Source of the DNA: Afipia sp.
Lineage (GTDB): Bacteria > Pseudomonadota > Alphaproteobacteria > Rhizobiales > Xanthobacteraceae
Direction: 5' to 3'
Assembly (NCBI GenBank): GCA_020056155.1
Contig: JAGVII010000848.1
Location: forward strand, 1-5,227
DNA length: 5,227 bases
Shown: positions 1 through 4,914 of the stretch, one piece after another
Numbering within the stretch: the first letter of the stretch is position 1
Layout of the letters: the number at the start of each line of letters is the position of its first letter
Program-made: the position numbers and the translations under genes
The notes under the pieces: generated by a model
Told to the model about the DNA's origin: nothing
The model's input: only the letters and a program-made list of their open reading frames with translations
Databases searched by the model: none

Positions 1-304
1 CGCCGTGCGCGCCGCAAGCCGCCAATACCTTTCGATTGTCGGACCGTTCCTGTCGTTTGTCGGCCTGGCAATCGCGCTTTACTTTTCATCGCAAGGCGCT
101 GCGCGCGTGCTCGGGCCGGTGCTGGCGCAGACGGCGCGGTTGGTATTCGTCATGGCCGGGGGCTGGTGGCTGATGTCGCAGGCCGCGACGAGTACGCAGT
201 TCTTCTGGCTGGCGGCGGCGTCCATGATTCTGCTCGGCGTTCTCGCTGCTGCCGCCGTACGGCTGACCAACTGGGGTCCGCGAAACGTCGCCGCTGTGGA
301 GTGA
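1..304 (+). CDS. MATE-family multidrug/sodium efflux transporter, C-terminal fragment
   Basis: The frame is open from the left edge (codons in phase with base 2) and stops with TGA at 302-304, so only about the last 100 residues are present. The visible protein is strongly hydrophobic, with three likely membrane helices: roughly SIVGPFLSFVGLAIALYF, then a stretch around VLGPVLAQTARLVFVMAGGWWLM, then FFWLAAASMILLGVLAAAAV. The order of a Phe/Gly-rich helix, a short 'SQGAARVLGPVLAQTARL' connection and a 'GGWWL' helix resembles the last helices of MATE (NorM-like) exporters, which move cationic drugs out of the cytoplasm in exchange for Na+ or H+. The family call comes from recognising this pattern; the defining N-terminal half is off the window. 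A GTG at 5 is only an internal codon and not a start. The gene ends 6 nt before the convergent receiver-EAL gene. Confidence 0.72.
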   Translation, partial: AVRAASRQYLSIVGPFLSFVGLAIALYFSSQGAARVLGPVLAQTARLVFVMAGGWWLMSQAATSTQFFWLAAASMILLGVLAAAAVRLTNWGPRNVAAVE

Positions 305-310
305 GTATCC

Positions 311-1522
311 TCATTCGAGGACGGTGACGGGGCGGGACAATGCAGCGCGCGCGAACTTCTTGGCATTCGCCGGCTTTCCGAACAGATAGCCCTGCGCCAG
401 ATCGAACCCCATCTCATGGGTTGCAACCAGATCCGACCTGGTCTCGACGCCCTTGGCGACGGTGCGCGCGCCGACCTTGTCCGCCAGTTCGAGAATGCTG
501 CGGCACACCGTCTGCTTCAGGCGATTGTCGGCGCAGCCGGTGACGAACTCCCGGTCGACCTTGATCTCGACGAACGGAAAACTCTGCAGGTCTGAAAGCG
601 ATGGCCAGTCGACCCCGAGGTCATCAATCGAGATGGCGATGTTGTGAAACCGCATGCGCTTGGCGGCATCGATCGCCAGATCGAGGTTGCGGATGATTTC
701 CGCTCCCTTGACTTCGACGATCAATCCGCCGAACGCCGGATGATCGGGAATCTGGCGGCATAGCCGGCTGACCGACGCCGGATCCTCCAGAAAGCCGATC
801 GGCAGATTGATGGAAATGTCGACCGGGCCGTGCTGGCCGACGAAGTAATGCCAGTCCTCGAGCGCACGGCTCACCACGAAGTCCGAAAGCCCCCTGAACT
901 GGGGATCCTTCGTGTCGGGAATGAAGGAGGCGGGAGGCACGACTCCCCACGCCGGATGGCGCATGCGGATCAGTGCCTCGGCACCGCGCGGTGCAAGTGT
1001 GTGGACGTCGATTTTTTGCTGATACCATAATTCCAGCCAACCGGCCTTGAGCGCCTCCGCGACATCGACAGGCGGGCTTGGAGGCGCTTTCTGCGGAAGC
1101 AACGTGGCGACGCTTGCGCGCAGACCATCCGCGCTGAACGGCGTGGCGAGCGGTGGCAGCATAGCGATTCCCGTTTCTTCTCCGAGTTGGCGAAGTGCGC
1201 TCACGATGATCGAATCGCGCGGACCAATCAGCAGCACCTGGCCGTCGAACGTCTTTGTGACCAGTATTTTCAGGATGTTTCCTGCCTCGACGCCATCGTT
1301 CGGCATGCCGAGAACAACGAGATCTGGCAATTGCTGCTCCAGCAACGCCGGAAGTTCGTTCGCTGTGGCGCATTCACTCGCGATAAAGCCGAGTTCGTCG
1401 AGGGCGTCTGCCAGAAACGTGCGGATGTGCCGTTTTGGGTCGATGATGCACACGCGAGGCGCCATCTTGCGTTGCCCGAATGTTGCAACGGCCTCCATTT
1501 CCGCAGGCTTGAAAACCCTCAT
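311..1522 (-). CDS. Degenerate receiver-EAL domain protein (probably inactive c-di-GMP phosphodiesterase)
   Basis: The product is 403 aa, counted from the ATG at 1520-1522. A GTG nine bases upstream lies inside the ribosome-binding site and is unlikely to be used. Residues about 20-142 form a CheY-like receiver fold (RVCIID near 24-28), followed by a Pro-rich linker (about 143-151) and an EAL domain (about 160-400). EAL residues seen: the E of EAL at 182, N239, E270, the DD pair 300-301, K321 and Q377. Missing: the catalytic Glu of the usual AEGVE motif is Lys357 (AKGVET), the loop-6 motif DDFGTGYSS reads DDLGVDWPS, and the TE after the LE motif is KG. The receiver also lacks its phospho-acceptor Asp (Gly72 in VVLGMP) and the conserved Lys before Pro (Thr127). 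Family knowledge places active members in cytoplasmic c-di-GMP hydrolysis. I infer a non-catalytic binder or scaffold. The gene stands alone on its strand and converges on the transporter gene. Confidence 0.88.
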   Translation of the reverse strand: MRVFKPAEMEAVATFGQRKMAPRVCIIDPKRHIRTFLADALDELGFIASECATANELPALLEQQLPDLVVLGMPNDGVEAGNILKILVTKTFDGQVLLIGPRDSIIVSALRQLGEETGIAMLPPLATPFSADGLRASVATLLPQKAPPSPPVDVAEALKAGWLELWYQQKIDVHTLAPRGAEALIRMRHPAWGVVPPASFIPDTKDPQFRGLSDFVVSRALEDWHYFVGQHGPVDISINLPIGFLEDPASVSRLCRQIPDHPAFGGLIVEVKGAEIIRNLDLAIDAAKRMRFHNIAISIDDLGVDWPSLSDLQSFPFVEIKVDREFVTGCADNRLKQTVCRSILELADKVGARTVAKGVETRSDLVATHEMGFDLAQGYLFGKPANAKKFARAALSRPVTVLE

Positions 1523-1526
1523 AAGA

Positions 1527-1535
1527 ATCACCTCC
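1527..1535 (-). promoter_or_regulatory. Strong Shine-Dalgarno of the receiver-EAL gene, decides the start
   Basis: On the minus strand the sequence GGAGGTGAT is a nine-base match to the anti-Shine-Dalgarno tail of 16S rRNA. It sits 4 nt before ATG 1522-1520. The in-frame GTG that would lengthen the protein by three residues is embedded in this site, which argues for the ATG. Confidence 0.8.
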
Positions 1536-1639
1536 GTTGTCCCAGACGCGGAAGTGATAGCGTTACGGAGCGGTCACAAATGTGGAATTATTGAATCGTC
1601 CACTTGAGGTTTTGGGTAAGGTTAAAGGGAAGACTGTGA

Positions 1640-1665
1640 TTCAAATTTGCGCGGCATTTTTCGAA
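1640..1665. repeat. Imperfect inverted repeat between the SRPBCC and EAL genes
   Basis: The arms TTC-AAA-TT-TGC and GCA-TT-TTT-C-GAA face each other around a GCG centre, with a two-base internal mismatch and one bulged base. It lies 43 nt beyond the SRPBCC stop and about 118 nt upstream of the EAL start. No T-run follows it on the minus strand, so it does not look like a standard intrinsic terminator. It could be a weak processing hairpin or a protein site, or chance in an AT-richer gap. Confidence 0.22.
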
Positions 1666-1697
1666 ATTCTTCTGCATCTGCCTGTCTTGCGCAGCAT

Positions 1698-1711
1698 TTG
1701 ATCGCGATCAG
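1698..1711 (-). promoter_or_regulatory. Candidate FNR/FixK-type binding site
   Basis: The sequence TTGATCGCGATCAG matches the FNR/FixK consensus TTGAT-N4-ATCAA at nine of ten defined positions and is symmetrical over its inner ten bases. It overlaps the stop codon of the SRPBCC gene and lies 176 nt upstream of the receiver-EAL start. A promoter with the box near -41 would start around 1663, giving a leader of about 140 nt. I do not see a convincing -10 there, so a chance match within coding sequence remains possible. Confidence 0.35.
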
Positions 1712-2103
1712 TCGCCTTCCAGCTTTTTCTTCATCGCGGCAATGGACAGATCCATCTGTCCGCTGATGTACGGCGCGATTTCGTTCGGCAGCACGTCGAC
1801 TGTCCAGATAAATTGACTGCGTCCATCGCCATTCTCGAGAATTTGCACCGAGGCGCTGTGTTGTCTGATGCGCTCACTGATCACGGCGTAAACGAGGCGC
1901 CGCTTCGTGTCGTCGCAGTCGACCAGAATCTCGCGGGCGGTGGTGCCGTTTGAAAACGTCACCAGCCGTGAGTCGCCATCCATGACGGCATCGGTGACAA
2001 AACCGGGTGCGAGCCGTGAATGGACGGCGCCGAAATCACGCACCGCATCCCAGACGTCGTGCGCGGATGATGCGACTGTAAATTCCTTTTGAATCGAAGC
2101 CAT
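1708..2103 (-). CDS. SRPBCC (START/Bet v1-like) superfamily protein
   Basis: The product is 131 aa. It opens with the pattern typical of SRPBCC/polyketide-cyclase-2 proteins: a first strand (IQKEFTVASSAHDVWDAVRDFGAVHSRLAPG), in which a hydrophobic ligand-pocket helix follows 'ASSAHDVWDAVRDF'. Further strands follow (SRLVTFSNGTTAREILVDCD, RRLVYAVISE, ASVQILENGDGRSQFIWTVDVLP), and a long C-terminal helix closes the fold (about 107-128). Members bind hydrophobic ligands; the ligand here cannot be read from sequence. A Shine-Dalgarno GAGG lies 7 nt before the ATG. It starts 24 nt after the VOC gene stops and is probably the last gene of the araC-VOC-SRPBCC unit. No membrane segment or signal peptide is visible, so it should be cytoplasmic. 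Confidence 0.85.
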   Translation of the reverse strand: MASIQKEFTVASSAHDVWDAVRDFGAVHSRLAPGFVTDAVMDGDSRLVTFSNGTTAREILVDCDDTKRRLVYAVISERIRQHSASVQILENGDGRSQFIWTVDVLPNEIAPYISGQMDLSIAAMKKKLEGD

Positions 2104-2127
2104 GCTGTGTCCTCGAACTGGTTGATC

Positions 2128-2487
2128 TCACGTGCATACGGCTTCGACATTGTTGCCGTCGGGGTCGATCAGGAAAGCCGCGTAATAGGTCGGGCTGTAA
2201 TCCGCGCGCGGACCTGCGCCGCCATTGTCGCGGCCTCCGGCCCTGAGCCCCGCGGTGTGGAAGGCCTTGATCGCATCATGGTCGGCGGCGCGGAAAGCCA
2301 CATGGGCGCCTGCCCCTTCCGGCCCTTTCGACAGGTGCAGCCAGAGCGCCGGGGCATCTTTCGGTCCGAACCCCGCGCCGCTGTCGTCGCGCGAGCAGAG
2401 AACGTGACCGAGCGGTGCGAGCGCGGCCGTGTAGAACTTGACGCTGGCGTCGAGGTTTCTGACTTTCAGTCCAATGTGGTCGTACAT
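2128..2487 (-). CDS. VOC-superfamily (glyoxalase/dioxygenase-fold) metalloprotein
   Basis: The product is 119 aa when started at the ATG 2485-2487, which is preceded by AAGGGAG with a short spacer. An upstream in-frame start at 2514 would overlap the araC stop and has no better site, so I prefer the shorter form, beginning MYDHIGLKVRNLDASVKFY. The two beta-alpha-beta-beta-beta modules of the vicinal-oxygen-chelate fold are recognisable: DHIGLKV...KFYTAALAPLG, then AHVAFRA...AFHTAGLRAGGRDNG and YYAAFLIDPDGNNVEAVC at the end. His4, His62 and Glu115 sit where VOC enzymes carry metal ligands. VOC members include glyoxalases, ring-cleavage dioxygenases and resistance proteins; the substrate cannot be deduced. 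It follows the AraC gene by 23 nt and probably shares its transcript. Confidence 0.9.
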   Translation of the reverse strand: MYDHIGLKVRNLDASVKFYTAALAPLGHVLCSRDDSGAGFGPKDAPALWLHLSKGPEGAGAHVAFRAADHDAIKAFHTAGLRAGGRDNGGAGPRADYSPTYYAAFLIDPDGNNVEAVCT

Positions 2488-2510
2488 GATGATCTCCCTT
2501 GCGATGGAGA

Positions 2511-3362
2511 TCACCCTACGGCGATGGCCTTGAGCCGATCTTGGAAAATCTTGCGGTCGCCCCGCGCGGCATCGCGGAACCGCCGGGGCGAGACGCCGGC
2601 GGCACGATGGAAGGTTCTCACGAAATTCGACAGATCGCCGAATCCGACGTCGAACGCGATCGATGTAATCGACCGTGCGTCGTCGGCGAGAAGCCTCGCC
2701 GCATGGCGCAGCCGCGCGCGGACCAGATACTGATGCGGCGTGATCCCGAGGACGTTCGAGAACAGCCGAAGGAAATGAAACGGGCTGACGCCGGCCGCCT
2801 TCGCGGTGGATTCCAGATCGACAGTCTGATCGGCGTTAGCGTCCATCCACAAAGCGCTTTCGACGGCGCGGCGGCGGTCGCGCGCCGTCATGGGGGTTGC
2901 CTTCTGTGTTTTTCCTGATGTCGTTTCAATGAAACGGTTCACGAACAGGATGGCGGCCTCATCGATTCCGATGTTGCTGTCGCCGCGCCCGGCGGCCTGC
3001 GCCAGTTCGCCGTAGACCATGAGTTCAGGTATCGGTGGCACGCAAGCGATACGCAAGTCGTCCTTGCGAAGGCCCATGTCGTCCGCGAGCGAAGGGGAGA
3101 ACTGAAACGACAGGCACTCATCGCCGCAGGCGTGATGGTTGTGCGAGCACGAATACTCGTCGCCGGCGTGGCCGACCATGACCGATCCGGCGACCAGTTC
3201 GTGGCTGCGGCCACGGGTGTCGTAGCTGAAGCTGCCGCTGCGGACGTAGGAGAGCGAGTGCCGCGCGTGCTGTTCGAGGAACGGCACGTCGCCCGGTCCC
3301 ATGGTGCACCGGTAGTCGATCACGGACAGGGCCGAGTTCTGCAACAGCGGTCGGGCGTGCAT
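2511..3362 (-). CDS. AraC-family transcriptional regulator with a Cys/His-rich N-terminal patch
   Basis: The product is 283 aa, a usual AraC-family length. The N-terminal half (about 1-120) looks like a cupin-type sensing domain. The C-terminal 100 residues hold the two helix-turn-helix motifs: [19 protein letters not shown] (about 183-201), and [21 protein letters not shown] (231-251) followed by GVSPRRFR. The second contains the family's hallmark '[19 protein letters not shown]...G.SP'. Within the sensor domain, Cys72, His74, His76, His77, Cys79 and Cys83 cluster in twelve residues, which could bind a metal or act as a redox site. No Shine-Dalgarno is obvious before the ATG, but a possible promoter ends six bases upstream. 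Its neighbours suggest it controls the VOC and SRPBCC genes behind it, and perhaps ogt ahead of it. The inducer is unknown. Confidence 0.92.
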   Translation of the reverse strand: MHARPLLQNSALSVIDYRCTMGPGDVPFLEQHARHSLSYVRSGSFSYDTRGRSHELVAGSVMVGHAGDEYSCSHNHHACGDECLSFQFSPSLADDMGLRKDDLRIACVPPIPELMVYGELAQAAGRGDSNIGIDEAAILFVNRFIETTSGKTQKATPMTARDRRRAVESALWMDANADQTVDLESTAKAAGVSPFHFLRLFSNVLGITPHQYLVRARLRHAARLLADDARSITSIAFDVGFGDLSNFVRTFHRAAGVSPRRFRDAARGDRKIFQDRLKAIAVG

Positions 3363-3368
3363 GGGCCG

Positions 3369-3397
3369 ATGCTATCCCCGACGTCGTCGCGGGGCAA
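3369..3397 (-). promoter_or_regulatory. Candidate araC promoter giving a leaderless transcript
   Basis: On the minus strand, TTGCCC (3392-3397) and TAGCAT (3369-3374) are separated by exactly 17 nt, each matching the sigma-70 consensus at four of six positions. The -10 ends six bases before the ATG, so transcription would begin at or next to the start codon. That would fit the absence of a ribosome-binding site. This is a weak match in GC-rich DNA. Confidence 0.3.
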
Positions 3398-3461
3398 TCG
3401 ACAAGCCGGGGTCGAACAGCATCGGCGAATCGCTGGACGCCGCGCCGGCGGTCCTGGCTCG

Positions 3462-3962
3462 CTAGATGGCAAGCATCCGGAACTTGGTAGTGACGCCGCC
3501 ATTGGCCGAAAAGCCGCCGGTCTTGCCGTTAGCTGCCAGCACCCGATGGCAGGGGATCACGATGGGAAGCGGGTTCTGCCCCAGCGCCTGCCCGACCGAG
3601 CGCGACAGCAGCTTGTCGCCGAGGCGGGTGGCGATGTCGCCATAGGTCAATGTTTCGCCGGGCGCGATGGTCCGGGCGATGTCATAGACGCTGCGGTTGA
3701 AGGCCGGGATCCGATCCATATCGAGTGCGATAAAGCACAGATCGCGCGCTTCGCCGTCCAGCAATTCAGCCATCGCGTTGCAGGCCTTCTGCACCTCCAC
3801 CGGTGATGCCACTTCGCGGGCGCCGGGAGCTTTCTGGAGGAGGCGGGAACGGGTTCTGGCGTCATCGGCTTCCGGCAGTTGCACGCCCAGAAGGCCGCGC
3901 GCGCCCCAGGCGACGCCGCAACGGCCGATCGCCGTGTCGAACAATGCAAACCCCATCGTCAT
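3462..3962 (-). CDS. ogt: Methylated-DNA--[protein]-cysteine S-methyltransferase (O6-alkylguanine repair)
   Basis: This single-turnover repair protein removes methyl or alkyl groups from O6-guanine (and O4-thymine) in DNA onto its own cysteine. The family signature IPCHRV is present; numbering from the ATG at 3960-3962 (166 aa), the acceptor is Cys138. Upstream, YGDIATRLG and SRSVGQALGQNPLPIV give the DNA-binding helix region and the Arg finger (Arg121 in the RSVG motif); GFSANGG...KFRML closes the domain. The N-terminal half is the less conserved ribonuclease-H-like lobe. The protein stops at 'MLAI', just where homologs usually continue with 'E', so the tail is short but all catalytic parts are intact. 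A TTG at 3974 could extend it by four residues without a usable ribosome site. It precedes araC by 99 nt on the same strand. Confidence 0.93.
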   Translation of the reverse strand: MTMGFALFDTAIGRCGVAWGARGLLGVQLPEADDARTRSRLLQKAPGAREVASPVEVQKACNAMAELLDGEARDLCFIALDMDRIPAFNRSVYDIARTIAPGETLTYGDIATRLGDKLLSRSVGQALGQNPLPIVIPCHRVLAANGKTGGFSANGGVTTKFRMLAI

Positions 3963-4036
3963 ACCGTGTTCCAACCTGCCATGACGGCGATTCTTGCCAC
4001 TTGGAAAATCTTGCGCTTTTTCGTCTTGTTCGCCAC
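3959..4036 (-). CDS. Possible 25-aa basic leader peptide upstream of ogt
   Basis: A GTG at 4034-4036, preceded by AGGA at a five-base spacing, opens a 25-codon frame. It is Lys/Arg-rich at the start (ANKTKKRKIFQVARIAV) and ends with a TGA that overlaps the preferred ogt ATG as ATGA. Such an overlap is typical of translational coupling. I do not recognise the peptide, and there is no independent evidence that it is made; the same bases are also part of a longer antisense-of-tRNA frame of no meaning. Confidence 0.15.
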   Translation of the reverse strand: MANKTKKRKIFQVARIAVMAGWNTV

Positions 4037-4114
4037 CCGAATCCTGCCGACCTTAGTCCAATAATGGCTGCTATCTTGCGGTGCGGCGCAGGGTGTGGCT
4101 AAGCTCGGAACCGC

Positions 4115-4188
4115 GCGGGCGTAGTTCAATGGTAGAACGGCAGCTTCCCAAGCTGCATACGAGGGTTCGATTCCCTTCGCCCGCTCCA
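4115..4188 (+). tRNA. tRNA-Gly, anticodon CCC, CCA end encoded
   Basis: A complete 74-nt cloverleaf can be folded by eye. The acceptor arm GCGGGCG (4115-4121) pairs perfectly with CGCCCGC (4178-4184). The D stem is GTTC/GAAC, with GG in the loop. The anticodon stem GCAGC/GCTGC carries the loop TTCCCAA, giving anticodon CCC at 4147-4149, which reads glycine GGG. The T stem GAGGG/CCCTT carries the loop TTCGATT. The discriminator T is followed by an encoded CCA (4186-4188). Only 15 nt separate its end from the stop of the convergent nsrR gene. No clear intrinsic terminator follows. Confidence 0.97.
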
Positions 4189-4203
4189 GCTCCAGCGATC
4201 CAA

Positions 4204-4647
4204 TCACGCGGCGTTGGAAATGCCCAGGAGACCCGCCAATCGCGCGCGGGGCCGCACCAGATCAGCAAGCGTGTAATCCTCTAGAACATTCATGAACGCG
4301 TCGCGGGCTTTCGCCAGCGCGCTGCGAAGGATGCAGCACGAACCGATCGCACAAGGGACATCGAGCGGCTGAAAGCACGATGCGATGGCCATGTCGGGCT
4401 CGGTGTAGCGCACCACGTCGGCCAGCCGGATGGTTTCCGGCTGCTTCGCCAGCCGCAAGCCGCCGCCGCGGCCGCGCACGGTCTCGACATATCCGGCGAC
4501 ACCCAACTGATGGGCCACCTTCATCAGGTGATTTGACGAAATGTCATAGCTGGCTGCGATCTCGGCGATTGTCGCCAGCCGATCTCCTTTCAGTGCAAGA
4601 TACATCAGCATTCGCAGGGCATAATCGGAGTATGTCGTCAGTCGCAT
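4204..4647 (-). CDS. nsrR: NsrR-type Rrf2-family [Fe-S] nitric-oxide-sensing repressor
   Basis: The product is 147 aa, normal for Rrf2 regulators. The N-terminus MRLTTYSDYALRMLMYLAL leads into a winged helix (about 25-80: AEIAASYDISSNHLMKVAHQLGVAGYV, wing VRGRGGGLRLAK). Three cluster-ligand cysteines are arranged C-X7-C-X5-C (Cys91, Cys99, Cys105, with Cys104 next to the last), and Asp8 matches the aspartate ligand known from the Streptomyces coelicolor NsrR cluster. The C-terminal 'DYTLADLV' is a close match to NsrR proteins. In that family NO destroys the cluster and releases DNA, derepressing detoxification genes. A GAGG lies five bases before the ATG. The divergent globin operon and the palindrome between them fit an NsrR role. 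IscR or RirA identity is less likely from the cysteine spacing and the neighbours. Confidence 0.88.
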   Translation of the reverse strand: MRLTTYSDYALRMLMYLALKGDRLATIAEIAASYDISSNHLMKVAHQLGVAGYVETVRGRGGGLRLAKQPETIRLADVVRYTEPDMAIASCFQPLDVPCAIGSCCILRSALAKARDAFMNVLEDYTLADLVRPRARLAGLLGISNAA

Positions 4648-4669
4648 GGTGGCCTCGCGCGCATTAATA

Positions 4670-4692
4670 AAGATATATTCTATATATTGCTT
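4670..4692. promoter_or_regulatory. Candidate NsrR operator between nsrR and the globin operon
   Basis: Two 11-base halves, AAGATATATTC and ATATATTGCTT, flank a single central T, the 11-1-11 layout of NsrR sites. Seven of the eleven base pairs are symmetrical, and 14 of 22 positions agree with the enterobacterial NsrR consensus (AAGATGCATTT and its complement). The site is strikingly AT-rich in a GC-rich contig. It overlaps the spacer and -10 of the leftward candidate promoter and the -35 of the rightward one, so one bound repressor could block both. Confidence 0.6.
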
Positions 4693-4700
4693 TTAGACAA
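4672..4700 (-). promoter_or_regulatory. Candidate nsrR promoter
   Basis: On the minus strand, TTGTCT (4695-4700) and TATATC (4672-4677) are 17 nt apart, each with about four of six consensus bases. The -10 lies about 25 nt upstream of the nsrR ATG. The putative operator lies on the spacer and -10, consistent with autorepression. Confidence 0.4.
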
Positions 4701-4715
4701 GGTCTCCCGTACAGT
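4687..4715 (+). promoter_or_regulatory. Candidate promoter of the small membrane protein-globin operon
   Basis: TTGCTT (4687-4692) and TACAGT (4710-4715) are separated by 17 nt. The -35 is weak, as is common at alphaproteobacterial promoters; the -10 keeps T, A, A and T of the consensus. The operator overlaps the -35. A good ribosome site AAGGAG (4731-4736) follows, 7 nt before the ATG at 4744. Confidence 0.4.
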
Positions 4716-4743
4716 GCCTGTGCAATGACGAAGGAGCGCTCTC

Positions 4744-4914
4744 ATGCGCAAGATATTCTCGGTAAGTCACGTGATCGCCTGGCCGTTCCTGCTGCCGGGT
4801 AATGTTGCCTGCCATGCGCTGGGTTCGGACGAGCACGGCAATCTGGTGCGGATGCTGGTCAATTCGCTGGTCTGGACGGTTCTCGGCGTCGCGGTGGTAT
4901 GGATCGTCGCATGA
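4744..4914 (+). CDS. Small putative membrane protein (56 aa) coupled to the truncated hemoglobin
   Basis: A 56-codon frame starts at ATG 4744, with AAGGAG 7 nt before it, and ends in TGA at 4912-4914. That stop overlaps the globin ATG (4911-4913) as ATGA, so the two are probably translationally coupled. Two hydrophobic parts are visible: VIAWPFLLPGNVACHAL near the N-terminus (about 10-26), and a clear C-terminal membrane helix from about 38 to 56 (MLVNSLVWTVLGVAVVWIVA), separated by a charged loop (GSDEHGNLVR). Cys23, His24 and His31 are the only obvious ligand-type residues in that region. I do not recognise a named family. The position, between an NsrR-like regulator and a globin, suggests a role in NO or oxygen handling at the inner membrane, for example anchoring or partnering the globin. 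That role is inference. Confidence 0.75.
   Translation: MRKIFSVSHVIAWPFLLPGNVACHALGSDEHGNLVRMLVNSLVWTVLGVAVVWIVA

Noticed and set aside
624..1373. Minus-strand frame of 249 codons inside the receiver-EAL gene
   Set aside because: It is out of frame with a convincing receiver-EAL protein, very Arg-rich and lacks any family pattern.
1047..1607. Plus-strand frame of 186 codons opposite the receiver-EAL gene
   Set aside because: It lies antisense to a well-supported domain protein, has low-complexity Ser/Ala/Arg composition and no recognisable domain; it follows from GC-rich codon use.
2089..2733. Plus-strand frame of 214 codons opposite the VOC gene and the end of araC
   Set aside because: Antisense to two genes with clear domains; no ribosome site and no domain pattern.
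3376..3394. Small inverted repeat CCCCG...CGGGG upstream of araC
   Set aside because: Only five base pairs around a nine-base loop in GC-rich DNA and no T-run; too weak to call a terminator or operator.
3132..3806. Plus-strand frame of 224 codons opposite araC and ogt
   Set aside because: Antisense to the AraC and Ogt genes, spanning the gap between them; composition is Gly/Ala/Arg-rich without motifs.
4115..4188. tRNA-Gly as an attachment site of an integrated element
   Set aside because: No integrase, no repeat of the tRNA 3' end and no change in gene style nearby within the window.
3959..4268. Two minus-strand frames across the tRNA, with peptides such as GIEPSYAAWEAAVLPLNYAR and EGNRTLVCSLGSCRSTIELRP
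   Set aside because: These are translations of the complement of tRNA-Gly and are a familiar kind of spurious protein in bacterial annotation; the tRNA fold explains the conservation.
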